Shown: piece after piece, positions 47,536 to 56,505 of the stretch
Layout: each line of letters starts with the position of its first letter
How positions within the stretch are numbered: the first letter of the stretch is position 1
Source: Xenorhabdus ehlersii
GTDB taxonomy: Bacteria > Pseudomonadota > Gammaproteobacteria > Enterobacterales > Enterobacteriaceae
DNA length: 64,000 nucleotides
Assembly: GCF_003610465.1 (NCBI RefSeq)
Contig: NZ_RAQI01000002.1
Location: forward strand, 868,001 to 932,000
Direction of reading: 5' to 3'
Position numbers and translations under genes: made by a program
Notes under the pieces: generated by a model
The model's database searches: none
The model's input: only the letters and a program-made list of their open reading frames with translations
Told to the model about the DNA's origin: nothing

Positions 47536-48798
47536 ATGAAAAAACGTTATTCACTGATGCCATCGCGCCCGACTTTACGTCATGCTTTCCACCGGATCCA
47601 TTTGGTCATTACGTTTATCATATTATCCGTAGTCGGCTTGTTTTTATCGTTACTGGCACTGCTTGCCATGCAGAAATACGCCGAAAACAGTTTAAAACTG
47701 ATTGCCACAGCCATTGCCCATACCGCACAGGCAGCCGTGGTATTTCAGGATAAAACCGCAGCAAACGAAATATTGGAAATGATTGCCGTTCACGATGGCT
47801 TTACAGAAGCCAAAATTTTTGATGCTAAACAGCAGGTGTTAGCCAGTTGGCAAGCCAATCAAGAGACACGTACTGGCAATTTCAAGAAATTGATCGAGCA
47901 CTGGCTTTTTCCTGAACCTTTCACCCTGCCAATTTATCACCATCAGCAAAAAGTAGGCTCAGTCTGGTTAATTGGTAACAGTTGCCACATCATCAAATTT
48001 ATTTATCAGGCCCTGCTGGTGCTATTTGCTTGTCTGCTGTTCAGTGCCGTCATTTCACTCTACCTCTCATTGCGTATGCATGATGGTATCGTCAGAGCTC
48101 TGCAAAACATTACGGCCGTCGCCCATGATGTGCGGCAACGGCGGACATTTTCACGACGCGTGCCCTCTGCCCATATTGCTGAGCTGCATGAGCTAAGCCA
48201 GGTTTTCAATCACCTGCTAGAAGAGCTGGAAGAGTGGCAACACCACCTGCAAACAGAAAAAGCCGCTTTAACCTGGCAAGCACAACATGATTCCCTGACA
48301 GGACTGCCAAATCGGGCAACTTTTGAACGCGTTCTTTCAACCGTCATGAGCGATAAATTTATGCGTGAAAGTGCAGCGATATTATTTATTGATGGTAACA
48401 GGCTGAAATATGTCAACGATGTCTATGGACATGCTGCCGGCGATCACGTGCTTGTCACTATCGCCGCCACATTAAAACGAAGAGTAAGAAAAACAGATAC
48501 CGTTGCCCGACTTGGCGGGGACGAATTTGCTATCCTGTTGCCTTCCACCAATCTAGAAGATGCAGAACGCGTTGCTAAAAATATCATTCATGCCATGGAT
48601 ACCCCCATTCTCCTGCCCAACGGACAACATCTACGTATCACACTCAGCATCGGTGTTGCATTATCCAATGGTGAACTAACAGCAGAACAACTACTCTCTG
48701 AAGCCGATGCGGCGATGTATCACATTAAGCAACGAGGCGGTGGCTGGTATTCCGCTGATACAACAAAACTAAACTATCTATCAAGGAACCCTCTATGA
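47536..48798 (+). CDS. dgcN: Membrane diguanylate cyclase, YfiN/DgcN-like
   Basis: 420 residues. Two membrane helices (about 25-48 and 155-178) flank a periplasmic domain that can bind YfiR; then a HAMP-like region (RALQNITAVAHDVRQRRTFS) and a GGDEF domain. The active site RLGGDEF (327-331) is intact, and the product-inhibition site RKTD lies exactly 5 residues before it. It makes c-di-GMP. Five bases after yfiR, overlapping yfiB by 4. Confidence 0.94.
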   Translation: MKKRYSLMPSRPTLRHAFHRIHLVITFIILSVVGLFLSLLALLAMQKYAENSLKLIATAIAHTAQAAVVFQDKTAANEILEMIAVHDGFTEAKIFDAKQQVLASWQANQETRTGNFKKLIEHWLFPEPFTLPIYHHQQKVGSVWLIGNSCHIIKFIYQALLVLFACLLFSAVISLYLSLRMHDGIVRALQNITAVAHDVRQRRTFSRRVPSAHIAELHELSQVFNHLLEELEEWQHHLQTEKAALTWQAQHDSLTGLPNRATFERVLSTVMSDKFMRESAAILFIDGNRLKYVNDVYGHAAGDHVLVTIAATLKRRVRKTDTVARLGGDEFAILLPSTNLEDAERVAKNIIHAMDTPILLPNGQHLRITLSIGVALSNGELTAEQLLSEADAAMYHIKQRGGGWYSADTTKLNYLSRNPL

Positions 48799-49280
48799 GC
48801 AGAAATCGTTATTGTGTATTTATCTTTGCGTTTATTGGCGCACTTTTCCTCAGCGCCTGCCAGAATAAAGGAGCTTTGACAGCCGCACAAATCACCGCAC
48901 TTAAACAACAGGGATTTCAACAAACCGATGAAGGCTGGTTATTTGGTATATCAGAAAAAGTGTTGTTTGGTAATGACCAATTTCACTTACGTCCAGAAGG
49001 TGAAACAAAATTAAAACAACTCGCAAGTATTTTATCCAAAGTTGGTATCCACCACGCACGCCTTGATGGACACACTGACAATTATGGAGAAGTGAATTAC
49101 AACAATCAATTATCATTGAAACGAGCCAACACCGTTGCAGATGCACTGACACAGGGAGGTATGCAGCGTACTAATCTGACAACCCGTGGATTAGGGCCAA
49201 GCCAACCTATCGCCGATAACCGAAGCTCAAAAGGTCGGGCAGAAAATCGCCGAGTTGCTATTGTGATAACGACACCATAA
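48795..49280 (+). CDS. yfiB: YfiB-like OmpA-family lipoprotein
   Basis: 161 residues. Lipobox LSAC with Cys22 after a short signal peptide, then an OmpA-like peptidoglycan-binding domain (HARLDGHTDNYGEVNYNNQL, LKRANTVADALTQGG, and the closing GRAENRRVAIVI). In YfiBNR systems YfiB traps YfiR at the cell wall and so frees the cyclase. ATGA overlap with dgcN. Confidence 0.93.
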   Translation: MSRNRYCVFIFAFIGALFLSACQNKGALTAAQITALKQQGFQQTDEGWLFGISEKVLFGNDQFHLRPEGETKLKQLASILSKVGIHHARLDGHTDNYGEVNYNNQLSLKRANTVADALTQGGMQRTNLTTRGLGPSQPIADNRSSKGRAENRRVAIVITTP

Positions 49281-49621
49281 TAGCTATACCATGAAGCAGA
49301 CAATATGGGTTTTAACACAGCCCTATTTATTACGGGCAGCCTGATAATATATTGATATAAATCAAATAATAATTTAGCCACGGATGGCAGTAATATTTGT
49401 TTATCTTGATCATCCTCAGCAATTATAAAAAAATCCCCCCCAATTTTGCCATATAGTCATATAGTTATTTCCCGTCTTTAAATTCTTCCTGTAACATAGC
49501 CAAAGTTGTTTTCGCAAAAAAAGAGCCTCTTCTTTTGTAATCAATAAGTTAATAAAATTTTGCATAGTTTGGATAACAAGCCTACTGTTAAGTAATGAGC
49601 TTTATCAAGAAAGGAGATATG
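49281..49621. other. Intergenic region after yfiB
   Basis: 341 bases without a gene. A poly-A/poly-C stretch (AAAAAAATCCCCCCC) lies at about 49427. No clear terminator seen. Confidence 0.55.
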
Positions 49622-50593
49622 ATGGGGCTGAATCTGAAATCATACCGATCCCTGTATCAAATGTTTGTGATGTTATTCATCACCATCACTGCCAGCACAG
49701 GTTTTATATTCTGGAGATTATTTTCCAATTATCAGGATAATATCCAACCAGATGTAGAATTAGGCTGTGTATTTATATTAATGTCTCTGCTTACGTTCAT
49801 ATCTGCGATGTTTTTTTATAAACATACCAAAACCATTACTATCCCTGAATATCGTTTGAAAAAAGCGATTAAAAATAAGCAATTCATTCCCTATATACAG
49901 CCAATTATTTGTAGTAAAAACAATGAAATTATTGGAAGTGAAATCCTTGTTCGCTGGCAACACCCAATTCATGGATTATTGACACCAAACAAATTTATCG
50001 CACAAATTGAAAAATCAGATTTGATTATTCCCTTAACGCATAACCTAATCACCCAAGTGAGAGACTATTTTTCGCCTATTGCTCATCAATTACCTACAAA
50101 TTTCCATTTTAATTTCAATATTAGCGCAAAACATTATAAAGATGTTAGGTTAATTGATGATTGTCATCATTTTCTGAAATCATTTCCAGCAAACTCCATT
50201 AAACTGATTTTGGAAATTACCGAACGAGAATTATTGGAACTCGATAACCATACTATGAGTTTATTCAATAAATTGGATGAATTAGGCGTATTAATTGCAC
50301 TGGACGACTTTGGCACAGGTTTCTCTAATTACAATTATTTACAAAAACTTAATGTTAACCTAGTGAAAATCGGACATAACTTTATTAGCAAAATGAATAC
50401 CGATATGGTTTCAAAAAATATTGTGGAAAATATCATTGACCTTGCCCTACGATTGCATCTGGAAATTGTGGCAGAAGGAATTGAAAACCAAAAACAGGTT
50501 AATCAGTTAACGAACTATTCTGTCGATTATTTGCAGGGCTATTACTTTGACCGTCCGATGCCATTGGAAGAGTTTGTCAAGAAATGGTTATGA
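49622..50593 (+). CDS. Membrane-bound EAL-domain c-di-GMP phosphodiesterase
   Basis: 323 residues from ATG 49622 (MGLNLKSYRSLYQ), with AAGGAG 5 bases upstream; ATG 49595 is a less likely start. Two membrane helices (about 10-32 and 46-68), then an EAL domain without any GGDEF part. The signature is EIL instead of EAL (GSEILVRWQHP); other catalytic positions are seen: Asn in FNFNISAKH, Glu in EITERELLE, DDFGTGFS, Lys in NLVKIGHNF, AEGIEN and LQGYYFDRP. It probably breaks down c-di-GMP and counteracts the cyclase. Confidence 0.9.
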   Translation: MGLNLKSYRSLYQMFVMLFITITASTGFIFWRLFSNYQDNIQPDVELGCVFILMSLLTFISAMFFYKHTKTITIPEYRLKKAIKNKQFIPYIQPIICSKNNEIIGSEILVRWQHPIHGLLTPNKFIAQIEKSDLIIPLTHNLITQVRDYFSPIAHQLPTNFHFNFNISAKHYKDVRLIDDCHHFLKSFPANSIKLILEITERELLELDNHTMSLFNKLDELGVLIALDDFGTGFSNYNYLQKLNVNLVKIGHNFISKMNTDMVSKNIVENIIDLALRLHLEIVAEGIENQKQVNQLTNYSVDYLQGYYFDRPMPLEEFVKKWL

Positions 50594-51041
50594 TAAGGAT
50601 TCTCCCTACAAAATAAATCTCTTCAAGCATATTTATCAAAGGGATAATGCTAGAGAAACCCGACTGCCCTGCCAATTTCTCCAGCGCTGTAGGAGTAATC
50701 ACTTTACCATTACCGTTAAAGGAGGTCATATGTTCGTTATACGATATAAAAAATGTATCGCCATCAAAAAAACAACCAGAGTTCAGCTCAACATAGTTCC
50801 TAACAAAATCATCAAGATTATTTACATCCATCAAATAGACTTCATCCTTTATATAGGAATCTTTATTAATTATAAAAACATCACTACAAAAATATTCTTT
50901 TAAATTAATGACCTTTAATATTTCAGAATCATCCATTCCGTTCCAATCTTCTATCTTTTTTAAAAGTTTAAATCTGCTTTCCTGTGCAAACCCGACATAA
51001 TTTAGCAATATCAATTCGCCACCAATAATAGGGTAAAACAT
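50577..51041 (-). CDS. Orphan hypothetical protein behind a PAAR fragment
   Basis: 154 residues from ATG 51041 (MFYPIIGGELILLN); the open frame reaches 51071 with a GTG, but that part overlaps the PAAR fragment in another frame. Acidic, with FFDGDTFFISYNEHMTSFNG and ALEKLAGQSGFSSIIPL. No family recognised. The 17-base tail overlap with the EAL gene is unusual. Its place behind a PAAR remnant suggests an immunity or cargo-related protein whose partner was lost. Confidence 0.5.
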   Translation of the reverse strand: MFYPIIGGELILLNYVGFAQESRFKLLKKIEDWNGMDDSEILKVINLKEYFCSDVFIINKDSYIKDEVYLMDVNNLDDFVRNYVELNSGCFFDGDTFFISYNEHMTSFNGNGKVITPTALEKLAGQSGFSSIIPLINMLEEIYFVGRILIITIS

Positions 51042-51051
51042 CAAGTCAGCT

Positions 51052-51114
51052 CTACAGAATAGCACCGCCACACGTCGTTTTGGCGCCGACTGTCAAAAAG
51101 TTTCCTTTTGCCAT
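51052..51114 (-). pseudogene. PAAR-domain gene remnant (N-terminal 20 codons)
   Basis: ATG 51114 with AGGAAATAAG upstream starts MAKGNFLTVGAKTTCGGAIL followed by TAG. The KTTCGGxI motif is the standard N-terminus of PAAR tip proteins of type VI secretion. The rest of the domain is absent; the following DNA encodes the orphan gene in another frame. Confidence 0.7.
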
Positions 51115-51413
51115 CTTATTTCCTCTAGTTTCAGACTAAATTTATAGCGAAATAACTTATTACAGTTTAATTCAATACCTAAATATTGTAGGCAATTTTT
51201 ATTTTTCAGTATATTTATTATACGCGTTATTTTCCAAAAACATCAATCTATTTTAATGGCAAGAATACAGAATAATATATTGATTATATCGTTCTATTAA
51301 AGCCCATATTGATTTTTAGGTGTCAGAAACTAAAAGGACGGATTGGGTACAGCCATGTCCCTGTCCGTCACGGGTCTTATTATGTATCAATTCAAGAAAT
51401 TGGTATTTAAAGT
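51115..51413. other. Short intergenic stretch, no gene seen
   Basis: 299 bases with an isolated GC-richer patch (51335-51380) in AT-rich DNA, possibly another remnant (a frame reads GYSHVPVRHGSYYVS). Nothing assignable. Confidence 0.4.
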
Positions 51414-52163
51414 CTATTTTACCATTAAACCGCCATCAACGGGTAAACAACAACCTGTAATGAATTCCGCTTTGTTACTAGATAACCACACGATAGCATT
51501 AGCCACTTCTTCCACTTCCCCAATCCTTCCAATTGGGTGGGTGTCACCATACGCATCTAAATTCTCTCCAAACACACTGACTGACATATCTGTCCTGATT
51601 AATCCTGGACACACAGAATTAACCCTAATATTTGACTTTGCCATCTCTAAAGCCGCAGACTTTGTCAATCCAACCACCGCATGTTTACTGGCTGTATAGG
51701 CACACCCTCCTGCATAATTCGCTTTTAAACCTGAAACTGATGCGACATTGACTATTGCTCCACCTGATTGCTCCATTAACTGTATCTCATACTTCATACA
51801 TTGATACACACCCGTCACATTCGTCGCAATGACTTCATCCCATACTTCATCCGGATATTCGGTTATTTTAGTAAACGAAGCACCGAACATTCCAGCATTG
51901 TTAACAGCAATGTCCAAACGTCCATAATGCTCTTTAATATATGAGAAAAGTCGCTTAATGTCTGAACGTTTACTCATATCAGCAGAATAAAACTCACAAT
52001 TAGCATTGTGAGGCATTTGTGCTATTGCTTTACTACCTTTATCAACATTTCGCCCTACCAAAAGGACTCTTCCATCCTTTTTCGCAAATTCAATTGCAGT
52101 AGCCAACCCTATTCCCGCCGTTCCTCCAGTGATCAATATCACCTTATTTTCAAATGAATTCAT
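51414..52163 (-). CDS. SDR-family oxidoreductase
   Basis: 249 residues of the classical short-chain dehydrogenase family: cofactor motif TGGTAGIGLA, NNAG, catalytic Ser in NVASVSG, and YTASKHAVVGLTK, followed by PGLIRTDMS. The Arg of VGRN after the second strand favours NADP(H). Substrate unknown. A single gene with its own upstream region. Confidence 0.9.
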   Translation of the reverse strand: MNSFENKVILITGGTAGIGLATAIEFAKKDGRVLLVGRNVDKGSKAIAQMPHNANCEFYSADMSKRSDIKRLFSYIKEHYGRLDIAVNNAGMFGASFTKITEYPDEVWDEVIATNVTGVYQCMKYEIQLMEQSGGAIVNVASVSGLKANYAGGCAYTASKHAVVGLTKSAALEMAKSNIRVNSVCPGLIRTDMSVSVFGENLDAYGDTHPIGRIGEVEEVANAIVWLSSNKAEFITGCCLPVDGGLMVK

Positions 52164-52501
52164 GACATATACTCCCTTAAATCAATAAATAATTAATTAA
52201 CCTCTCCTCACTCTTTCAAATTACCGCACACCATAACTGTAATTAGAGTGAACTCTTTCCCATAATAAAACTTTTATCTGTTCTTATCTTACAGTGAACA
52301 TTTTGAATTTTATGCCTAAATCCTTATATTTTATATGTTAAAAATAATCAGAACTAAAATGCATTTAATTCATAAAAAAAATACCATCAATATTATTTCA
52401 ACCATTTTTCTCTGATTTTTTTGCAATTTATTTTACATAAACAGGTTGGATTTTATATTTTCTCACATTTTGGTACCTATTATGTCGGGTAGCTTTTTGA
52501 A
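52164..52501. other. AT-rich gap upstream of the YeeE-like fragment
   Basis: 338 bases, very AT-rich, no gene seen; it contains the SDR promoter region. Confidence 0.5.
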
Positions 52502-52663
52502 ATGGAAATCTCCCAGCCAACTCTGTCACAACAGCTTGATATAATGCGGCAGTTAAATCTGGCGCATCCGTGGGATCCGTCTCTGGCATTTGTGATGATG
52601 GGAGCCATTCTTATCGGTCTGATAGGTTTCATTTTTGTGATCATCATCACAAAATTAAAATGA
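52502..52663 (+). pseudogene. C-terminal fragment resembling YeeE/YedE (DUF6691) membrane protein
   Basis: A 53-codon frame. The segment LNLAHPWDPSLAFVMMGAIL resembles the last conserved part of YeeE/YedE/DUF6691 sulfur transporters (FLDLxGxWDPSLAFVMxGA). Only one membrane helix is present, so it is a remnant rather than a transporter. A pair of palindromes overlaps its 3' end. Confidence 0.55.
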
Positions 52664-52675
52664 TCATCATTTTAA
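52633..52675. repeat. Two adjacent perfect palindromes
   Basis: TTTTGTGAT-CATC-ATCACAAAA (52633-52654), directly followed by TTAAAATGAT-C-ATCATTTTAA (52655-52675). Arms are fully complementary. Confidence 0.9.
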
Positions 52676-53043
52676 AGGCAACAGGAATTCCATTTTTATA
52701 TTTAAATCAATACGTTAATTAAATGACGTTTTTCCTGCCAGCTAAATCATGCAAAATAATAAGTTAACTATATATAAAAACACCGCGCATTGCGCCAGTA
52801 AAGCAATGATTTTAATTTTTCATCCTGTGATTGTTGGGAGCCACTTTTTATTTCACTGGATTTCATTTTGTTTTTACTTTTTCGTTATTTATTATTCCCC
52901 CATTTTACTCAGCACAAATTAGCCAATATATTCGGCTAACAACGTCTCTTCAAATTATCACAAAGCGGCATCTTGCGTCTTTAATTAACCAATTTGTCCG
53001 GGACAATGTGTGTAAGATTGACATCATTTCAGGAAGATACACC

Positions 53044-55272
53044 ATGCCAATGAAAAAGCACCTCACAAAATTGAAGAAAGGAAAAGCGCTGTTAGAGCAA
53101 GGACAACAAGCGACACAGAGTGTGAAACAGGCCAAAAGACTGTTGACGGGTGCGGGGGATAACACCGCCGGTCTCGGTACCAATAGTATGATCAGTAGCA
53201 TGGGAGGGGGCTTTGCCGGTGGGACAGGCAAGGCGGTGGGCGGTCTCGGTGCCGGCAGCCTGATCCCCGGCGGGGGTTTTGCCGGCGGGGCAAGCAAGGC
53301 ACTTGGCGCGCCGGGGCTGGCAGCCAAAGCCGCGGCGGGTAATCTCGGGGCAGAAAAGATGTTGCAGCAACTGGGCCAGAAACTGGGGCTGGGTGGCGGA
53401 GCCGATCCCAGCGGCCTGCTGTTCACCCTGACCGCGGGCAGCTTGCCGGCACAGACCTTTGTTGTCACCGACTTCAGCCTGACCGAACATTTCTCGCGCC
53501 CCTTTACCCTGGAAGTGGGGCTGGCAAGCGCCGACTCCGCCATTGCCTTCCCGCTGGTACTTGACCGTACGGCAACGCTCACTGTCCTGCACAATGGTGT
53601 CGAACAGCGCAGCGTCACCGGTATCGTCACCCGCTTTGAACAGGGCAACACCGGCTTACACCAGACCACCTACCGGATGAGCATCCGCCCCGACCTGTGG
53701 CGCACCACCCTGCGGCAGAACTCGCGCATCTTCCAGCAGCTCAATATCACCGGCATCATCACCAAAATCCTCAAAGAGCACAGCATCCGCGACGTGGTGT
53801 TCAACCTGCGCCACCCGCACCCGGAGCGCGAATTCTGCGTGCAGTATCAGGAGAGCGACTTTGATTTTCTGCAACGGCTGACGGCGGAAGAGGGCATTTT
53901 CTACTTCTTCGAATGCAGTAACGGGCGCAACACGCTGGTATTTGCCGACGACTGCGGTTCCGTGCCGCCGGGTATCCGTCTGCCCTATCAGCCGGGGGAG
54001 AGCAGCACACTGGGTGAACCGGCGGTCAACAGCCTGACCAGCAGCGCACAGGTACGCCCGGCTCAGGTGCAGCTTAAGGATTACACCTTCAAGAATCCGG
54101 CCTGGCCGGCCGAGTTTCAGCAGCAGATACGGGATGAGAACCTGCAACAATTGTACTACGAGCACTACGACTACCCCGGCCGCTTCAAAGACGAGGTTCA
54201 CGGTAAAGCGTTCACCCGCTACCGCCTGGAGGCCCTGCGCAGCGATGCCATGACCGGACAGGGCAGCGGCAATGCCATCGCCCTGCAACCGGGCAGACTG
54301 TTCATCCTCGATAACCATCCACGGGCAGACCTGAACCAGTCATGGCAAACCGTTTCCACCCACCACAGCGGCAGCCAGCCGCAGGCACTGGAAACGGCCA
54401 GCTCAGGCGCCGGCACGACGCTGCACAGCCACTTCTCCTTCATCCGCCAGAATCAGCACTGGCGCCCGGCGCCGTTGCCGAAACCGGTAATTGATGGCCC
54501 ACAGATTGCCAAGGTGGTCGGTCCGGCCGGCGAAGAAATCTTCTGTGACCAGTACGGGCGCGTACGCCTGCAATTCCCGTGGGACAGATACGGGCGCAGC
54601 GACGACCAGAGTTCCTGCTGGATACGGGTCAGCCAGCCGTGGGCCGGTCAGGGCTGGGGCATGCTCGCCATCCCGCGTATCGGGCAGGAAGTGGTGGTGG
54701 ACTTCCTGCACGGCGACCCCGACCAGCCGATTGTCATGGGCCGAACTTATCACGCCAGTAACCTCCCGCCGGGGGCCCTGCCGGGCAGCAAAACCCAGAT
54801 GGCGTTCCGCTCCAAAACCCACAAGGGGCAAGGGTATAACGAACTGCTGTTTGAGGATGCGAAAGGCAGTGAATTGCTGTCATTGCACGCGCAGAAAGAC
54901 ATGTACACCAAAGTGCTCAACAACCGCGCCACCCATGTGCTTGCCAACCACAGCGAGACGGTGGAGAAAAACCAGACCATCAGGGTCAATGAGAACAAAG
55001 AGGAAACCGTCACCCTCAACAGCACGGAAACGGTGCAGGCAGTGCGCAAACTCACCACCGGCAAGGACTACATTATTGAGGTCGGCACCCACAAGGCAGA
55101 GACTGTCGCCAATACCCTATCCATCACGGTCGGGGATGTGATTGAGCTGCGCTGCGGGGCGAGTGTCCTGCGCATGGACAGTGCCGGACGAATCACCCTT
55201 CAGGGCAGTGAACTCAAATTTGAAGCCAGTGGTCCGGTGCAAATCACCGGTAAAGACATCGACCTGAACTAA
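53044..55272 (+). CDS. vgrG: Type VI secretion tip protein VgrG with N-terminal extension
   Basis: 742 residues from ATG 53044, with AGGAAG upstream; the frame is open to 52831 but that DNA is AT-rich and not coding-like. Residues 1-123 are an added basic helix (MPMKKHLTKLKKGKALLEQG) and a Gly/Ala-rich region with repeated GGGFAGG. The VgrG core begins at GLLFTLTAGSLPAQTF: gp27-like domain with FSRPFTLEVGLASADS, gp5-like OB fold with FCDQYGRVRLQFPWDRYG, and QGWGMLAIPRIGQEVVVDFL. A beta-helix with repeated T/V/N strands ends at ITGKDIDLN. No C-terminal effector domain. First gene of the cassette. Confidence 0.94.
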   Translation: MPMKKHLTKLKKGKALLEQGQQATQSVKQAKRLLTGAGDNTAGLGTNSMISSMGGGFAGGTGKAVGGLGAGSLIPGGGFAGGASKALGAPGLAAKAAAGNLGAEKMLQQLGQKLGLGGGADPSGLLFTLTAGSLPAQTFVVTDFSLTEHFSRPFTLEVGLASADSAIAFPLVLDRTATLTVLHNGVEQRSVTGIVTRFEQGNTGLHQTTYRMSIRPDLWRTTLRQNSRIFQQLNITGIITKILKEHSIRDVVFNLRHPHPEREFCVQYQESDFDFLQRLTAEEGIFYFFECSNGRNTLVFADDCGSVPPGIRLPYQPGESSTLGEPAVNSLTSSAQVRPAQVQLKDYTFKNPAWPAEFQQQIRDENLQQLYYEHYDYPGRFKDEVHGKAFTRYRLEALRSDAMTGQGSGNAIALQPGRLFILDNHPRADLNQSWQTVSTHHSGSQPQALETASSGAGTTLHSHFSFIRQNQHWRPAPLPKPVIDGPQIAKVVGPAGEEIFCDQYGRVRLQFPWDRYGRSDDQSSCWIRVSQPWAGQGWGMLAIPRIGQEVVVDFLHGDPDQPIVMGRTYHASNLPPGALPGSKTQMAFRSKTHKGQGYNELLFEDAKGSELLSLHAQKDMYTKVLNNRATHVLANHSETVEKNQTIRVNENKEETVTLNSTETVQAVRKLTTGKDYIIEVGTHKAETVANTLSITVGDVIELRCGASVLRMDSAGRITLQGSELKFEASGPVQITGKDIDLN

Positions 55273-55287
55273 GAAGGACAGACTGAG

Positions 55288-56505
55288 ATGGAATTTCGTA
55301 ACCTGACGCCCTTTGCCGTGATGAACTATTCGATGCTCGATATCGAAGACACCGAGCATCATGTCGCGGTCATGAAAATCGGCTACCAGCTCCTGCCTGC
55401 CGGACAGGGGGAATACAGCGCGGAACTGTTGCCCGCACCGCCGTTGTGTTTACAGGATGAATACCGTGGGCAGATGAATGCCTCTCAGGTGTTGCAGGAG
55501 AGTGACCTTGCCCCGTTTAAACCGCACTGTGACGTGATTGTCAACGGCACGGCGTATGCGCCGGAGGGCAAACCCTGCACTGAATTTCCCGTGCGGTTGC
55601 AGGTGCAGAGCAGGCAGGGGAAAACCCTGCTTGATAAAACCCTGTTAGTGAGCGGCGAACGGGCGTTTATTCGCAATGCGGATGGCAACTGGCAACTGAC
55701 CGACCCGAAACCTGTTGCAACGCTGCCACTGGATTACCGCTATGCCTTTGGCGGTCAGTGCAAAATCTATGCTGACGAAGAAGCAAGTCAGCACCTCCGA
55801 GAACGTGACCGGCTCACTCCCGAACAACGTCAGCAGCACCCGGACGGCGAAAAAGCGCCTGTCGCTCACGCCACCTGCGAAACCAATCCGCTGGGCATCG
55901 GGTTCATCACCCCGTGGTATGCCGAAGCCAAACCACTCACCCGCTACCCGGCACCGCGCATTACCCGGCCGGATACCCCGTTCACCGTTGAGCATTTTTC
56001 CGCCCAACTGAATGGCACGTTATCGCCGGAGAACCCGGCCTGCCAGCCGCAGGGCCTGGGCTTTATCGGGCGTCCGTGGCTGCCCCGCCGCCAGCGCGCC
56101 GGTACATATGATGCCGACTGGCTGGCCCACCGTCATCCTTATCTGCCGAAAGATTTTGACTTCGGCTACTGGAACGGCGCCCCGGCTGACCAGCAGATTG
56201 ACTGGCCGGACACCGATATCTCGCTGAGTCTGCAAGGCATGACACCCGGCGGCAACCTGCACGTCACCCTGCCGGGGCATCGCCCGTTTATCCTGCTGCG
56301 GATGCACGAAGGGGCGTTGCTGCCCGTACCGATGCGCATGGATACGTTAATAATCGACAGCGAGGCCAAAACGCTGCATATCACCTGCCGATTGAATTTC
56401 AACGCTGATATGCCTGTGCGAGTCGCTGAAGCGCGGTTTGAAATCAACCCGGATGCGCCGTTGCTCAAACTGGCTCCGCCGGAAGGAGAGAAAACGAATG
56501 GCTGA
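55288..56505 (+). CDS. DUF2169-family T6SS adaptor
   Basis: 405 residues. N-terminus MEFRNLTPFAVMNYSMLDIE and core WAPR-like motifs (TLPLDYRYAFGG, QPQGLGFIGRPWLPRRQRAG, PKDFDFGYWNGAPADQ) place it in DUF2169. Members are encoded between vgrG and effectors and help load them onto VgrG. 15 bases after vgrG; overlaps the PAAR-like gene by 8 bases. High GC like vgrG. Confidence 0.88.
   Translation: MEFRNLTPFAVMNYSMLDIEDTEHHVAVMKIGYQLLPAGQGEYSAELLPAPPLCLQDEYRGQMNASQVLQESDLAPFKPHCDVIVNGTAYAPEGKPCTEFPVRLQVQSRQGKTLLDKTLLVSGERAFIRNADGNWQLTDPKPVATLPLDYRYAFGGQCKIYADEEASQHLRERDRLTPEQRQQHPDGEKAPVAHATCETNPLGIGFITPWYAEAKPLTRYPAPRITRPDTPFTVEHFSAQLNGTLSPENPACQPQGLGFIGRPWLPRRQRAGTYDADWLAHRHPYLPKDFDFGYWNGAPADQQIDWPDTDISLSLQGMTPGGNLHVTLPGHRPFILLRMHEGALLPVPMRMDTLIIDSEAKTLHITCRLNFNADMPVRVAEARFEINPDAPLLKLAPPEGEKTNG

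Noticed and set aside
51343..51699. 118-codon open frame overlapping the SDR gene
   Set aside because: Antisense to a well-conserved SDR coding region and without start signals.
52831..53043. Longer vgrG start with a hydrophobic N-terminus
   Set aside because: The added part is AT-rich and resembles random hydrophobic translation; a good ribosome-binding site exists at ATG 53044.
52950..54318. Large open frames opposite vgrG (239, 166 and 220 codons)
   Set aside because: GC-rich genes produce long antisense frames; none shows a family pattern or start signals.
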